In this document: in pieces, positions 21,901 through 56,033 of the stretch | Position numbering within the stretch: position 1 is the first letter of the stretch | Layout: each line of letters starts with the position of its first letter | Source of the DNA: Beaufortia kweichowensis | Taxonomy: Eukaryota; Chordata; Actinopteri; Cypriniformes; Gastromyzontidae | Length of the DNA stretch: 64,000 nucleotides | Reading direction: 5' to 3' | Assembly: GCA_019155185.1 (NCBI GenBank) | Contig: CM032804.1 | Location: 15,347,822 to 15,411,821 of the forward strand | The notes under the pieces: generated by a model | Told to the model about the DNA's origin: nothing | Database searches by the model: none | Seen by the model: the letters and a program-made list of their open reading frames with translations, nothing else | Program-made: the position numbers and the translations under genes

Positions 21901-22393
21901 AAAAAACCCTGGTTGTATGAAATTTGTATTACAGGCATCCACTGCAGTAAATAAACAGCAAATACTGTACAGCTCTTGTAACGATGTTTGTCAATGGTGC
22001 CTACACTATTTTATGTTCATGTCAGAGACATAATGTACCGTGGGAAGTCCTAAGTAGCATATTAAAGTTATTCACTATATACTGTATATATATTTATCTG
22101 TGAAAGGACATGCGGGATTATATGTAAAACACAGCACAGGATGGCTAGTCAATATTCATAATGCATTCGGATCTTCTGCTGTGCTGCTGTCCTATCACCC
22201 ATTCACCGTCACATTGAGAAACTTGTCTATAAAGCTTTGATTTAGTCATTTTCTAATGTTGAGATCCGCAAAAAGAGCAGTGCTTGAGATACCTGTATGG
22301 CTTTGGCTGAGGTTGAAGTACTCAGGTAGACAGGCATGCAGGTAGATTCATACAGTATATAATGTGTGTGCGCTTCTCAAAGGTCAGTGTTCT
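18973..22393. other. Convergent 3' regions of rcvrn and gas7
   Basis: No coding exon was recognised. The left part should carry the recoverin 3' UTR and the right part the gas7 3' UTR (minus strand). Several AATAAA/TTTATT hexamers occur, for example AATAAA near 20,146, but the true cleavage sites cannot be chosen by eye. Confidence 0.5.
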
Positions 22394-43740
<21,347 letters not shown>

Positions 43741-44283
43741 CTGGTATAGAACAGGAGACCAATGACTGCTGCTATGGAAACAAGCAAAACCAACAGAAAA
43801 CAATAAATATATGAATAAATATAACTTCATCAAGACAAACCTGTTGCATCCATTTAGGAATATCCAAAAATTAAAGAAAAATATTATTAAAATTTGCTGT
43901 GGAAAAAAAAACAAAGGACAATAATTGTTTAATGCTATTTAGTGTTATTGGTTTGCTTTCAGTGTATGGAAGTCAGTAGCTCTCGTGGCTAACTGTCATG
44001 CAAGTCTTTTTTAACAAATCACTTGATGTGTGTATTTGTATTTTTATTTATTGTAGTGAACTATAATATAATTTTTTCGAGTCTTCACTATGGAATTATC
44101 AAACAATTGAAATTGATTAGAAATGAGGTCTGGCTGATTAGAAATTAATTTCAACACAATTTTTAATTTATATTTAAAACAAAATAGATTTTTATGTTTT
44201 TCATATACTCTACTTTTTATGGCTCTGCTTTGTGTTCCACAATGTTTTCTGTAAAGTTGTTCTACGACAACGCCAACTTAAAA

Positions 44284-44632
44284 ATGGACAACCTGTAAGT
44301 CCCATTGGGTAAAACATCTGCCAACTGCATAAATGTAAATGTAGAAAAAACATTTAATTTAGTTAAGTTAGAATAATAATTTAATATTCTTTTATGCTAA
44401 ATTGTTGAAAGTACACTATGTAATGCAAATAAATCATTAGTAAATGTAATCAGATTACTTTACTTTTCAGGGGAAAGTAATGTAAACACAGTTACGTAGT
44501 AATCCATTCACCCGAACACTGCTTGACTTGTACATAAAAATGATCTTTATTAATATATGATACTGACCAACAGGCAGTTGGTTTTTATGAGTTGGCTACT
44601 GATGTTCTTAAAAGTGTTTTGTTCTGTTCACC
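44284..44632. repeat. Direct repeat, copy 1 of 2 (partner at 48,245)
   Basis: About 350 bases nearly identical to 48245-48606, in the same orientation, sharing GTAAGTCCCATTGGGTAAAA at the start and GTTACGTAGTAATCCATTCA further in. Copy 1 lacks a few short insertions. It begins with a SINE-tail motif (CATCTGCCAACTGCATAAAT). Confidence 0.9.
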
Positions 44633-47600
44633 ATCACATCAACAAAAACAATAGTTTGATGCTTTGTGTTAAAAGAAGTTTGGCAGTGAGAAGCTGTTGT
44701 AATATACTATAAGCACAATGGCTGGAGTTTGTTTGGTCAGTTAGTGAACACGACACACTGTAAACCGCCCGTAACTGAACACAGAACACCAGCTGAAGCA
44801 CATAAAGAGCGATTATAACCAAATGGCACAGGCGATCATGCACTTCACAGCAGCGGACACAGAGCACCACTGATCCATTCTTTTGAAGTGTGACATAAAA
44901 GAGATTCCACACCCAGTCCATACACCCATCTCTCTCTCTCTCTGAATCTCTCTCCCTGTATCTGTCCTTATATCTCCCTCATATATGCTTCCCGCTGTGT
45001 AGGAAGCGTGGAAAGAGAGGGGTTTCCTCCATTAGACAGCCTCAGATGAATTTCAACCAGTTTTGATCAAAGCCTGGGTGAAGAACAGTTACGTGCAGCT
45101 GAAGCGTACATAAATTATAGATTATGTCCTACAGAAATAACTAATAGATTGATGTGTCTTTGGTTCACAAGAAAGTAATTTTTTCAGCATCTTGATTGGG
45201 TATTAATGCACATTATAAATGAACCAAGAAAGGCATGTTTACCATGTGAAACAATGTTCATGTCAAAACCCCTGCTATACGCCTAACCCTAAAATCTGAT
45301 TTGTTATGTTCTATTTATAGGAAGTTTATTACATTAAGGTGCTCTGCAAAAAAAATGTATCCTCTTCTAATCTTCATCACAACACAATTATATTCTTAAC
45401 TGATACACAAATTTGATCATATCGGACAAAAACAAAAATAATGATAGAAGGGTACAAAGCAAGACATTGCCATTGATATGTTGACCACAAAGGCATGCAA
45501 GACATAGTTGCTGGAGTTGGTCAACCAGCATGATCTTTCTTGTGAAGATAAGCTGATTATCATAGGAAGTATAGGAAGTATACCAGCATGCCACAGTGTG
45601 GATGAAACATCAAAAACAACAGACAGGGTTGAGTTTCTTTCAAAAGACAAAAGCAGCAGATCTAAAGCAGACACAAATTGTATAGTAAGTCTAAACTTGC
45701 TGTAATTCTAGTATTAAATCAACAGTCTTACCATGTTACTTCCCACTAAATGAATCTTTGTCAGTGGTTAATTTTTAAAATACACCCAAGTGTGCATCCA
45801 AAAGCAGTCCGAGTGTCTCAAATCCCGGGTCGACGCTAAAGAAATGAACTCGAATAAATGTCACTCAGCTCATCTTTTTTCACATTTCCTAAAAAAGAGG
45901 TCAGATGAAAAATGTCTCGCTCTGGTTTCTGATTTCTAAAAGCTTTTGTTTGATAGTTCCAGATGTAAGCGACCTAAAGGGTCTGCAGTCTCCATCCATC
46001 AGTTCTCCACAGGCTGAGAAGCTGCACAATGCTTGACACTGTGTGCTTAAAGCAATGGCACTCTCTTGAGCAACAAGGCCCGTTTTGTGCTGTCAAACTC
46101 TCCGTTTCTAATAAATCAAATTGACCCTTGTGTGCCATGTCTGCTGTCCATGCAGACCCGCATTTCCTTCTGTAATGACACGCTCTCAGACAGAGACAGA
46201 ACTGCTCAACTGTTCTTGAAACTGACAGGAAAAAAGACAAAATACAGTCTTGAGACTGCATCTTAAACGGGCCATTCTGAAGTTTCCCTGCACAAAGTCA
46301 AAAAGGAATCTTGACACTTCTATGTAACAGAAGTTAATATAAAATTAAATGAATAAGACAGCTTTGTGATTTGGTGACCTCAAGCCACCAAACAGAACTT
46401 TGTTTCTTTCTAGATTAACATGTAGAAGCTGATGAGCTCTAGAAATAGACACATACTATGGCTTCCAATGTAGTTAAGCTGATCACCTGATCCATAGATG
46501 GAGCTCTGGAGCCGCAGTGATTGACTGATGGCTTCACACAAAAAAAATCACTGAGAAATAATTGAAGCCATTGTGGTCATTGTTTGCTTTTAAGAGCCCT
46601 TAAGAAACCTAGTCAAATACTACAATTCAATGAATTACGTGTGACTTATTACACAGCTCCTTCTGAATGAACATAATTGAAAATGCTGGACCATATGGCC
46701 AATCCTTGACCAAAACAACACAAATAAATGTCCCTGCAATTACACTGATGTCTGAATGGGCATGAACACAAACATCTTCAGTGTAGGAAAAAACAGCATC
46801 ACCTATTTATTTACACACGCACACAATCCTATAAGTGTGAGCAAAGAACAGCTCGCTGTAAACCACACCTGTCAACAAACCAGACACGTGTCCTTCCCTT
46901 AAGACACGAGCGCTCCATTGGGTTTCCACAGCAGCTGGACCTAATGAAGATGAATAATGTTCATGAGGTGACAGAACAAGCTTTTGCTATGATCAAACAA
47001 CTGTTAAAAAAAACAGACACAGTAGTCTAAACAGTGTTAAAAATATTAAAAACTGTGAAAAGCATCCATACCCATAAACATACACTTAGGCCTATTTATA
47101 AATAAGGAGGCATTGCATGATGGGATATTTATACTTTTACTATATTTCACATATGGAATACAAACAGTATAGACACACAATGTAGTATAGTATTTTACTG
47201 GATAAAAAAACTTTGAAAACATTCCCATCATTATTGCTAATGAAAAATATTAGGTTCATTTATGAAAAATATTAGGTTCATCACAATGTCAGACAACACA
47301 CGAGATAATCTCAAACAAGTCTTTTACTGAACTTCATCAGCAGGTATACATCTCATACAACCTACTTAAGAGAGATATCCTTGTTAACAGGCCTCATATC
47401 CAAGAATAACGAGAACAACAACACCAGACAACTACCTGTTTTAAATAATACAAACAATAAACCCATAATGACAGAAAACAGGTGCGGGTTTAACAAAATA
47501 ACTGGTGCTTAACAAGTTGCGGATTGTGAACAGGTTATTGAAATGCATATGGGAAATTGAGTCCTTTTAAAATGCTAAACAAAACGGGTGACGTGATGGG

Positions 47601-48244
47601 TGGAATGAAGGCATCGGCAAGACAAGTACATTAAAGTTTTTCTATTTACTGAGATATCCTTGTTAGCCTCTGTATGTGTAGTCTCCTACCTGTTTTTGTG
47701 TTTTAAGCTTTATGTTATTATTAGTTATATATCCCTCTAAACAAACAACATGTACAAGAATACAAACGTTTTTTTCTTTTTAAGGAATCTCAAATTATTT
47801 CCTCAGCCGTTGAACCGCTTTCACCTTAAAATAACAAAACAGAACGCTATCACGGTCCAAAGTGCAAATAAATAAAACCTTTTATTTTATATAACTTATA
47901 TTTATTTCTAAATTTCGGGATGTTTGACGCAGAGGACAGACAATAACTCTGAACTCTACAATGAGTTATTTCTCAATGATTTTCAAAATGCATATAAAAC
48001 ACTTACTACACCATTCCTGCACCACAATTGTTATAATCCAAATCCAATGTCTGAATCATGGGTTTGAATTCAGGTAACACAAACTGAGCAAATGTGTTTT
48101 AAATGCACTATTTGTCGCAGTGGATAATAACCCACTAAATGCTAAAAGTAAAGTATGGTCTGTAAAAGGACGACCTCTAGTGAGCAATGTGAGTTATTTA
48201 CATAAATAGATTACAGGAGCAAATACCACAAAGCAAATTTAAAA

Positions 48245-48606
48245 ATGTATAACATGTAAGTCCCATTGGGTAAAACATCTGCCAACTGCATAAATGTAAA
48301 TGTAGAAAAAAACATTTAATTTAGTTAAGTTAGAATAACAATTGAATATTCTTTTATGCTAAATTGTTGAAAGTACACTATGTAATACAAATAAATCATT
48401 AGTAAATGTAATCAGATTACTTTACTTTTCAGGGGAAAGTAATGTAAACACAGTTACGTAGTAATCCATTCACCCGAACACTGCTTGACTTGTACATAAA
48501 AATGATCTTTATTAATATATGATACTGACCAACAAAGTGTTAAATTTCCTGTATTTTTCATGAGTTGGCTACTGAAAATAATGTTCTTGAAAGTGTTTTG
48601 TTCTCC
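48245..48606. repeat. Direct repeat, copy 2 of 2 (partner at 44,284)
   Basis: The partner of 44284-44632. It differs by scattered substitutions and small indels, the largest being near TTAAATTTCCTGTATTTTTC and GAAAATAAT. The sequence CATAAATAGATTACAGGAGC flanks copy 2 on both sides (about 48,200 and 48,609), a shorter direct repeat. Confidence 0.9.
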
Positions 48607-51600
48607 ACACATAAATAGATTACAGGAGCAAATAAACGTGTTCTAATAAAAGTGTTCTTCCCTGAATTCCCTGATTCTTTTTTATTTCTAAACAAAAGTT
48701 AATACATTAAAAAAATTTCGTATGGCCTTGATATCCAGCTTACTTTTTATGTTCACTATTTATGTGTCCATGTTTGTTTATGTTAAAGGTTCTCTAATTT
48801 GTAATATTAATGTAATATCACAAAGTAATGCATTATATAAACAAAGAACCATAATCTATTTGATACATAATAAATCCAAAACATAAAACAGCACAATTAC
48901 ACACGTCATATACAAAATAAAATAAAAACATACACATGACAGGTGTATTGAACATATGTTGATGTAGCACATCCTTATCAAGTCTGATAAATGACAAAAA
49001 AGACTTTTTTGTCATCAATTCCCACATGTATCAAGCTTATTGCAACACTACTGTATGTGAGTCTAAGCCGCCTCTGTTACAAATCACCTTTACAGTGACA
49101 TTGTGGTGATAAAGTAAACTTTAATCAGCACAATTATAATTACAGCTGAGAACAGCCGTACCATGAATTAAAGCTGTGTATCTAAATTAAACATGATACG
49201 ATGATAATTACAGTCTGCCAGTCTAGAGGATGACTATGTAGTCTTCATTTCAGCATGTCAATGGTAAAACAGCTGTTGTAGGGGGGATTTTTTCAAGATG
49301 TTGCTTTTGACCTTTATGACTGGAAATAAAAGCAACAGTCCTCCGTCAATTGTATTGTAATTGTATTCATTTAATCCATTGTGCCTGGCAGTCTGCTTCA
49401 GTTGGGTAATTTGCTTCAATTGTGTGTGTTAGGTGAGTCAGCTACAAGATGATTGGTTACTATTGTTAAGCAAATATTTTATAATAGGTACAAAAGAAAA
49501 ATTCAGGATTTTTATGAAATTATTAAGAGATCAATTGTATAACCTTTAAAACACCCTATAAAACAGAAAATAAAGATGACTTTTAATACATTTAGCATTA
49601 ATGTCATCTACTGGATTTGCTGGATTTTTTATCCCAAAAATTATTACAAAATTTAAAACCTTGTATTCCACAAACAGCAATAATACACAAATTATGAATT
49701 ACTTCTGTTTCAGTAAAAATTAATGTAAATTAAATTGTCGTGTGATTTTATATGCACTCATTGTATCAGTGATTATTATTTTACATTATTATTTCATTAC
49801 TGGGTGCTGCCACATAATACATTATAACATTACCTTCATAATGCTTGTATTGTCTTCATAAAGGTCTAAATCACATTTTTATGACTTTTTTGGCATAGTC
49901 ATATTTGGATCTATCACCTTTGACTTGATCTGTTTTATACCATGGGAGATCTAAGCCAGAATATATACACCATAGGCACTTACAAACTGAATGGGACAGT
50001 AGTGAATTATGGGGATAGAATGTGAAGTTTAAAATATAATGCACTTATTTCATTTATTACTTTTATTTAACAAATTTTATGCATCAGTTTTTTGCAGATG
50101 TTATCTCATAATAAAGTGAGTGTTCACAAGTAACTGGTTGGAAAAGAGCTCTTCAGAACAAGCTGCTACTGGCTCTGTCATATATAAACTACACTGTTAT
50201 AGGCAGTAAATGTGTATTTACTCGGACTGAAAAACATGCCAGACTTAACCTTCATTTGCATGATTCCAAAGCATATAGCTGCAACACGGAAATAGTTTTT
50301 TAAAAAGCCGACAATCAAGCATTGTCCCTATAAAACTGAGGCGGCTGCAATATGACATCTCCTACGCAAACATTATAAAAACTAATGATCTTGTCTTGAC
50401 TTAAACATAAGTAATATTGACTTGTTTATTGTGCTTTTTGTACTTTGTTTGAGAGCCACACATTGTCTATTTATCTTTGTAATCAGTGTTTGAATTGTGT
50501 CTTTGACAGTACAAGTAATATATTTAGAAAAGCAATTAATCTTAGTCACTGATATCAATCTTATATGTACTTAATAGTAATAATATTTTTGTCTTGACAA
50601 AATAATAAAAGCTTAATTTACCAACATTTTTATCAATAATGGTAACAATATGATTGAGTAGGTGACTAAATTTAAAATGACATAGTTGTTCAAAGCAGAA
50701 TGTGTTTATAGCTTCAACCGAGATTTTTAAGAATCACATTATACGGCTAATTACATCTGTCTGAGAGTAAGCTAACATCAAAAGATAAAGAAAGACTATT
50801 TGCATATCATTGCATTGCACTATTTGCTTACTATTTGCATTCATTAAATACTAAACTGAGGATCTGTACCCTGGTGCCACCCAGTGACATGACTCTCTGT
50901 TCATTCCTGCAAAAAACAGCACGTGCATGCTTGGACTTTTTAGACGAAAACATCATGTTGCTTTGGTCTATGTATGTATCTAGTAGTTTTAGTCCCTTCA
51001 TACAGTCATGTGTCTACCTGTACGTTTTGTCCTGTGGCCAGTGTATATTCAGTTGTTTGCAATGAATTTGGATCAGTCACGCATCAACGATATCCAATTC
51101 ATCCAAAAAGGCCAAATTATTAATGACATATCAGTCAACAGATCCAAATAATATCTTAAAAATAACCTTCTTTCTGCAGTTTGTAAGATTTCTTTAACTC
51201 AGCAAAGCCAAATCTTTACACTACGACCATTGTTTTCAAAGCTCAGAGATCTACAAAAAACAAGTTTAATATGAAATATTTTTTATTGTATTGTAGTTAC
51301 TATACTATTGTGTAACAAATCAAATCATTAAGAAACACATCAAGACATCAATATTCAGTTTCATGTTATTCACTCTTGGACAGATTAAAGGGGTGATGTC
51401 ATAGAAACATAAACACCTCAATATTTATCACAGAGTTACATACTTTTGCTCAGTCACAGCTGTATGTAAAAAACTATGTAAAAACTAATGGCACGTCATA
51501 TGTCATAGACTTAAAATAACAATAATTCAGTAATCAATATTAATATCTAATATTATTATGACAATATCAGTAAAAACTAGTGGTAACTGTTATTTGAAGA

Positions 51601-51811
51601 AGTGAAAGATGGTAAGATTGTATTGTCAATCAATTAAAGGTTGACAAAAATGTATGCTGCATAAGAAACTTACAACCACTGTTATTACACTTTTTATATT
51701 GTATAAAAAAGACAAAAACAAAAAATAGAAAACAAAAAACAAAAAAAGACTGTATTGTCTGTGTATATTGTCTGTATCTGCGTGCCTGTGATCCGATATA
51801 TACATTATGCC

Positions 51812-54800
51812 TCAGTGTTCCCACAGAGAAAAGTTATCCACAGTGACCCCGTTAGCCATCAGCGTGCCTCCCTGGTCTCCACGCAGGTAGTTGCCATTTT
51901 GAGCCTTGATGCCGACACGTCCATACACCAGAAACTCAAAAATGAAATCCTCTGGCTCATCTCCATCTGTGCACACCACACCACCGCTGCTGACATACCA
52001 AAACTTCCCATTTCCACCTGTGAGGGAGAAAATAAAACAAACACATACCAGTTAACAGTCTGCTGAAAAGTATGAGAATAGTAACCAAAAATCAAAACTA
52101 CTGTATGGTAAATTATCACAGACTCTCTGGGCAGTTTAAACCTGTTGCATCCTGGGATGCTTTTTAGTTTCTGTATGTCCCACACTATCCACTTCAATTC
52201 ATTCATTTAAAAATAAATAAGTTGAAGGTGATGAGAAAAGATAATGAGAAAGTTAGTCGAGTATATCCAAACTTTGTTTCCAAAGACGTGCCCAACTGTG
52301 TCTTGGTTTCTTTCACTTATATATTACTGCATAATATATCAAAACACTGCAGTTCACACAACAAAACACATAATTCTTACAGTAAAAAACATACTTTTTA
52401 TTTGGTATGCACCATCATTAAACAGCAAGGAGAAGATATCATAAACGGAGCGGTTTGCGTCCAGTGTATTGGAGGTTTTGTGGTGACACACAAAGCCGTT
52501 CTCTCCCCGCAGGACCAGGATAGGACGATTAATCAGCTTGAGCACAAACAGCTCGTCCTCCCCTGCCAAATAAACAGAGCACATTAATCTGATTCAAGAG
52601 TAAATGAATATGCAGGAGTCCAGAAATACAAAGTTAATCTTTTGCACTCACCCACAGAATCACTGACAGCAGCGAGATGTCCATTTTTCTTAGTGGTGAC
52701 ATATTTTCCATTGCTTGCTCTCAAAGCGACGCGCCGGCCCAACCACTCGATGTCAAACATTGTGTTTTCCACCCTAACAGTAAAGAGAACATACGTTATA
52801 TCTTTTGTAAGTATAAATAAGGTATAAATGCTGTATAGTTTGTGATGAAACATACAGTGGGGTCCAAAAGTTACAGACCACCTAATGAAAATAATGATAT
52901 TTTGCAGTCTATTCGAATTGTTTTATTACATTTTATTGTAATAATTCACTAAATTATGTGAAAAGTTCAACTCTACATTTCAAAGTATTAGATATATTCC
53001 TCATTTCCTTTCATTGAAGTTTACTGACAGCAGTATCTCAAGCCGGCATGGACTTCACAAGTTTATGCAAAACCAGATGATTCATGTCATCCCTACTTGA
53101 TTTGAGAATGTTCCAGCACCCTGTGTGCTTCAGTGAATGCACAGACATTTGATCTTTTTTCAAAGAATTTAAAGCATGGTCGCCGTCACAAATTTGCTTA
53201 TATTTGTTTAGTGACCCATCATTTTGCAGAATTAACTTGTATTTTGTTGTTTCGAAGCTTAAAGAGATCTTTAATGCTCTCTCAGACTTCTGGACCTGCA
53301 CCTATGAATCTAGGAAAGGGAAAGAAGCAGCTATTTACGCTTCTGTAGCTGCGGCCAGAATGCCGCAGTGATTGACGAGTGTCCAGTAATTTCCGCCGTA
53401 GGTTCTGAACGTGCACTTCTTGGTGTCTTTGTCGATCTCCATCTGAAAAGTCTCCATGTCCGTCTCATCGTTCTGATTGGCTGACACGCTGACACCTGCA
53501 AACACAGACATTCTTGTCAATTCTTTCCAGCGACTGACATCTAGTTTCCCTTACAAAATTACAAAGAAAACAAAGTACGCAGGACTGTTATTGTAGTTTG
53601 GGGTTTGACTGATGCCCCATTCTTTTGTGTACATAAGCCCTTGTGTTTTTCTTGTTCATGGTCAGGTGTTGTTATGTTTGGTGTAATGATGAGGTTTTGC
53701 TCTGGTTTTCTTGTTTTTGGTGGCATAGAAGCATACAGACTCCGGATAATCACTAAAACGGCCTGTGACTGTGGTGTCATCGGCAAGATAGCAAACCATG
53801 GCTCAACTTTATGTTCACTACTGCACAGACTTTTTTTAACAATGGATGGAATAGAGACATGTCATTGATCTTTTTAAAGTCTATTATATAAATATAAAAA
53901 CTTCTGATTCACTTTTGATAAAAGTAAAAGCTGTTAGGTGACATCACTCAAATTATGGTTCTTTTAACTTAGTGTCTCTGTGGCCACCTGATCCAGTTTT
54001 ACTTGTAGCTTTAGCTGGTACAATATGCAGTCACACTAAAAAACCCCAACAAAAACCACTGATTTACATAACATTATGAGCAACTATAAGTCCAGCTAGT
54101 CAATGTGGCCAGACACTCAACCTGCTGTTAAAAGTCCTGCAGTAATGTAAAGTAAACATGCACAGAGGGGTCAAATAATTATCAGTCTCTACCTCTCAAC
54201 AAACAGACAAAAGATATTGTATATCACAGCTTTGCAGATGTGTTTGCAGACTCATGCACAAGATGAGAGCCAAAAAGAAAAACGAATACAATGGCATAAT
54301 AGTAATGACAGATGTCAAAAGAATCACACAGGAAATGTCTAGTCATGCTTTATGAAATATAATAAAGGAGATAAGAGCTTGTCAATATTGACAAGCAAAA
54401 ATATCGGTCATAATGACTCAAAGCAGAAAGTGTTCTCAATCATCTCAATCAGTCGTTTTCCCTTCTGTATCAAATGTCAGTCTATTCATTTCCCAATAAT
54501 GAAATTTCCTCAAATATTGTAAGAAACTTCTTTCATGTATCACTCGACTGGTTCGTGTAAATGCCCTCTTAAATGTTTATTTTAATAGTGGGATGTTTAG
54601 TGCAACACTTCTATCAAGGTTTGATTCGTTCATGCTAATTGTTAATTCAGTCAAATATCTGATCTTGAAGTTGCTTTTGTAATATATGTTGTTTTTGTTA
54701 GTATATTGTAATATAACTACTTTGGCCAAAGAGTTCATTGATTGTAGATTTAATGATTTTAAATGATGAGCTACGGATTCTCCATCTCTGGTTCATTGAT

Positions 54801-56033
54801 AGTCATTATTCAGCGCAAAGTATGTGAGACTAACATCACTTGTGACTGTTTTAATCTGCACTAATCACACAGTGAATATCCCAAATCCTGTTCATTTGTC
54901 AGATTCATTTGCATCCCATTCAAGTTTGTTGCTGGAGGACCATGCACCCATAAACACATGCAAATCTTTGCTTTTTTATAAAAAGAAACCTTCTTTATCT
55001 TTATCTTTCTCCAATGCGTAGTCCTGTCATGTTTTTTATGTCACATAGTAATTCTCATGCAATAGATTAGTTATAACGTATGTAATTTCAAGGTCATTAA
55101 AGTTTGACTGCAAACATATATCAAATCAATCAAGCAAAGAATTAAGAATTTTGTCACAAATAAAATCACAAATAAAAATGAGCATGCCGAAGACATGCAG
55201 AGTTACAGGTTACCTTGCCGAATGGACACATATTTCTTGTTGGCTGCCTGGAAAACAACTTGTGGGTGACTCTCTTCCAGATCAAACAGCTCATCTTTCC
55301 ATGGTGTCGAACACCGGCCAGAACTCAGGGTTCCCGTTGGCCCCATTGGTGTTATATATTTGCCTGCACTGTCCTTAAAGGCCAGCTTACCAGACTTGAG
55401 CTCCAGGGTAAAACTAGTGTCGCCTCCATACTCCATCACCAACTTGCCATCATTTCTGAGAAAGCGGTTGTCGCAGGTCTTCAGACTATACTTCCCATCC
55501 AGGTAGACCAAGGTGATCAGAGAGTCCACCCCCCAGGGGATGTTTCTGTCTGCGCAGAGTTCGTCGACGGCGGTGGACAGGTGAGCGTAGCGTTTGCGAG
55601 GTACGCTCAGCATGCTGGCCTGTGGGTGAAGGGCGAGATGGACGGCCCACAGCTCAGCCTCCCCGATGGTCTGAGCAAAGCAAGACAAGAACTCCATAGA
55701 GCCTCCGAAATAGCGCAAGTGAGGCTCAGACTGCAAAGCCCAGCGTCCGTCGGACTGAGGCACGATCAAGAAACGACAGGCTGCGTCTGGCACTTCTGCC
55801 TCACAGGTCACCTTGCCGTCTTTATCTGTGGCCAGGTAACGTCCAAGGTGACTGCGCAAGAAAACCACCTGGTTCTCCTGGTTTTGCTCCAGGGTCCAGG
55901 TCTGTTTCTTCTTCAGACCGGTTCCGGATGCATTTACAGTGAACCCGAATGCCTCTGCTGTGAGATAACGGCTTTCAAAATTGATAAGTCCAAACTGCAG
56001 CTTCAGAGGTGTGTTGATTCCATTCGTGGACAT
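51812..56033 (-). CDS. fscn2: Fascin-2 (retinal fascin, actin-bundling protein)
   Basis: Five exons in transcript order: 56033-55214, 53495-53339, 52773-52652, 52562-52395, 52017-51812 (stop TGA). Phases close to give 490 aa, against 492 in human FSCN2. The protein is four beta-trefoil domains that cross-link actin filaments; FSCN2 acts in photoreceptors and hair-cell stereocilia. Visible landmarks are MSTNGINTPLKLQFGLINFE at the start, RYLTAEAFGFTVNAS, KQTWTLEQ, HLGRYLATDKDG, KDELFDLEESHPQVV before the first donor, VSANQNDETDMETFQM in exon 2, RRVALRASNGKYV in exon 3, LKLINRPILVLRGENGFVCH in exon 4, and SLWEH at the end. It resembles retinal FSCN2 more than FSCN1 by recall. Which teleost paralogue (2a or 2b) cannot be told here. 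Confidence 0.94.
52854..53300. mobile_element. Degraded DNA-transposon-like repeat in fscn2 intron 2
   Basis: It starts CAGTGGGGTCCAAAAGTTAC, a degenerate form of a common fish transposon terminus (normally followed by AGACCAC, also present here). The right boundary was not found. A minus-strand open frame inside has no recognisable motif. Confidence 0.45.
53496..55213 (-). other. fscn2 intron 1
   Basis: A 1.7 kb intron bounded by donor GTAACC and acceptor TTTGCAG in minus-strand sense. No exon or RNA gene recognised inside. Confidence 0.75.

Larger units (their letters stand above)
43741..51811. other. Region upstream of the resolved gas7 exons; no exon recognised
   Basis: Eight kilobases, AT-rich, between the most 5' gas7 exon found and the 3' end of fscn2. 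Missing gas7 N-terminal exons and its main promoter may lie here, but no SH3-like or other recognisable coding stretch was seen on either strand. It contains the direct-repeat pair at 44.3 and 48.2 kb and a short tandem of a 20-base AT-rich unit near 47,240-47,280. Confidence 0.5.

Noticed and set aside
44870..44940. Candidate first gas7 exon on the minus strand beginning ATGGGTGTATGGACT
   Set aside because: No donor in the phase needed by the exon at 43,740 and no similarity to known GAS7 N-termini.
53605..53868. 87-codon plus-strand frame in fscn2 intron 1
   Set aside because: No recognisable motif and the region lies within an intron; treated as chance.
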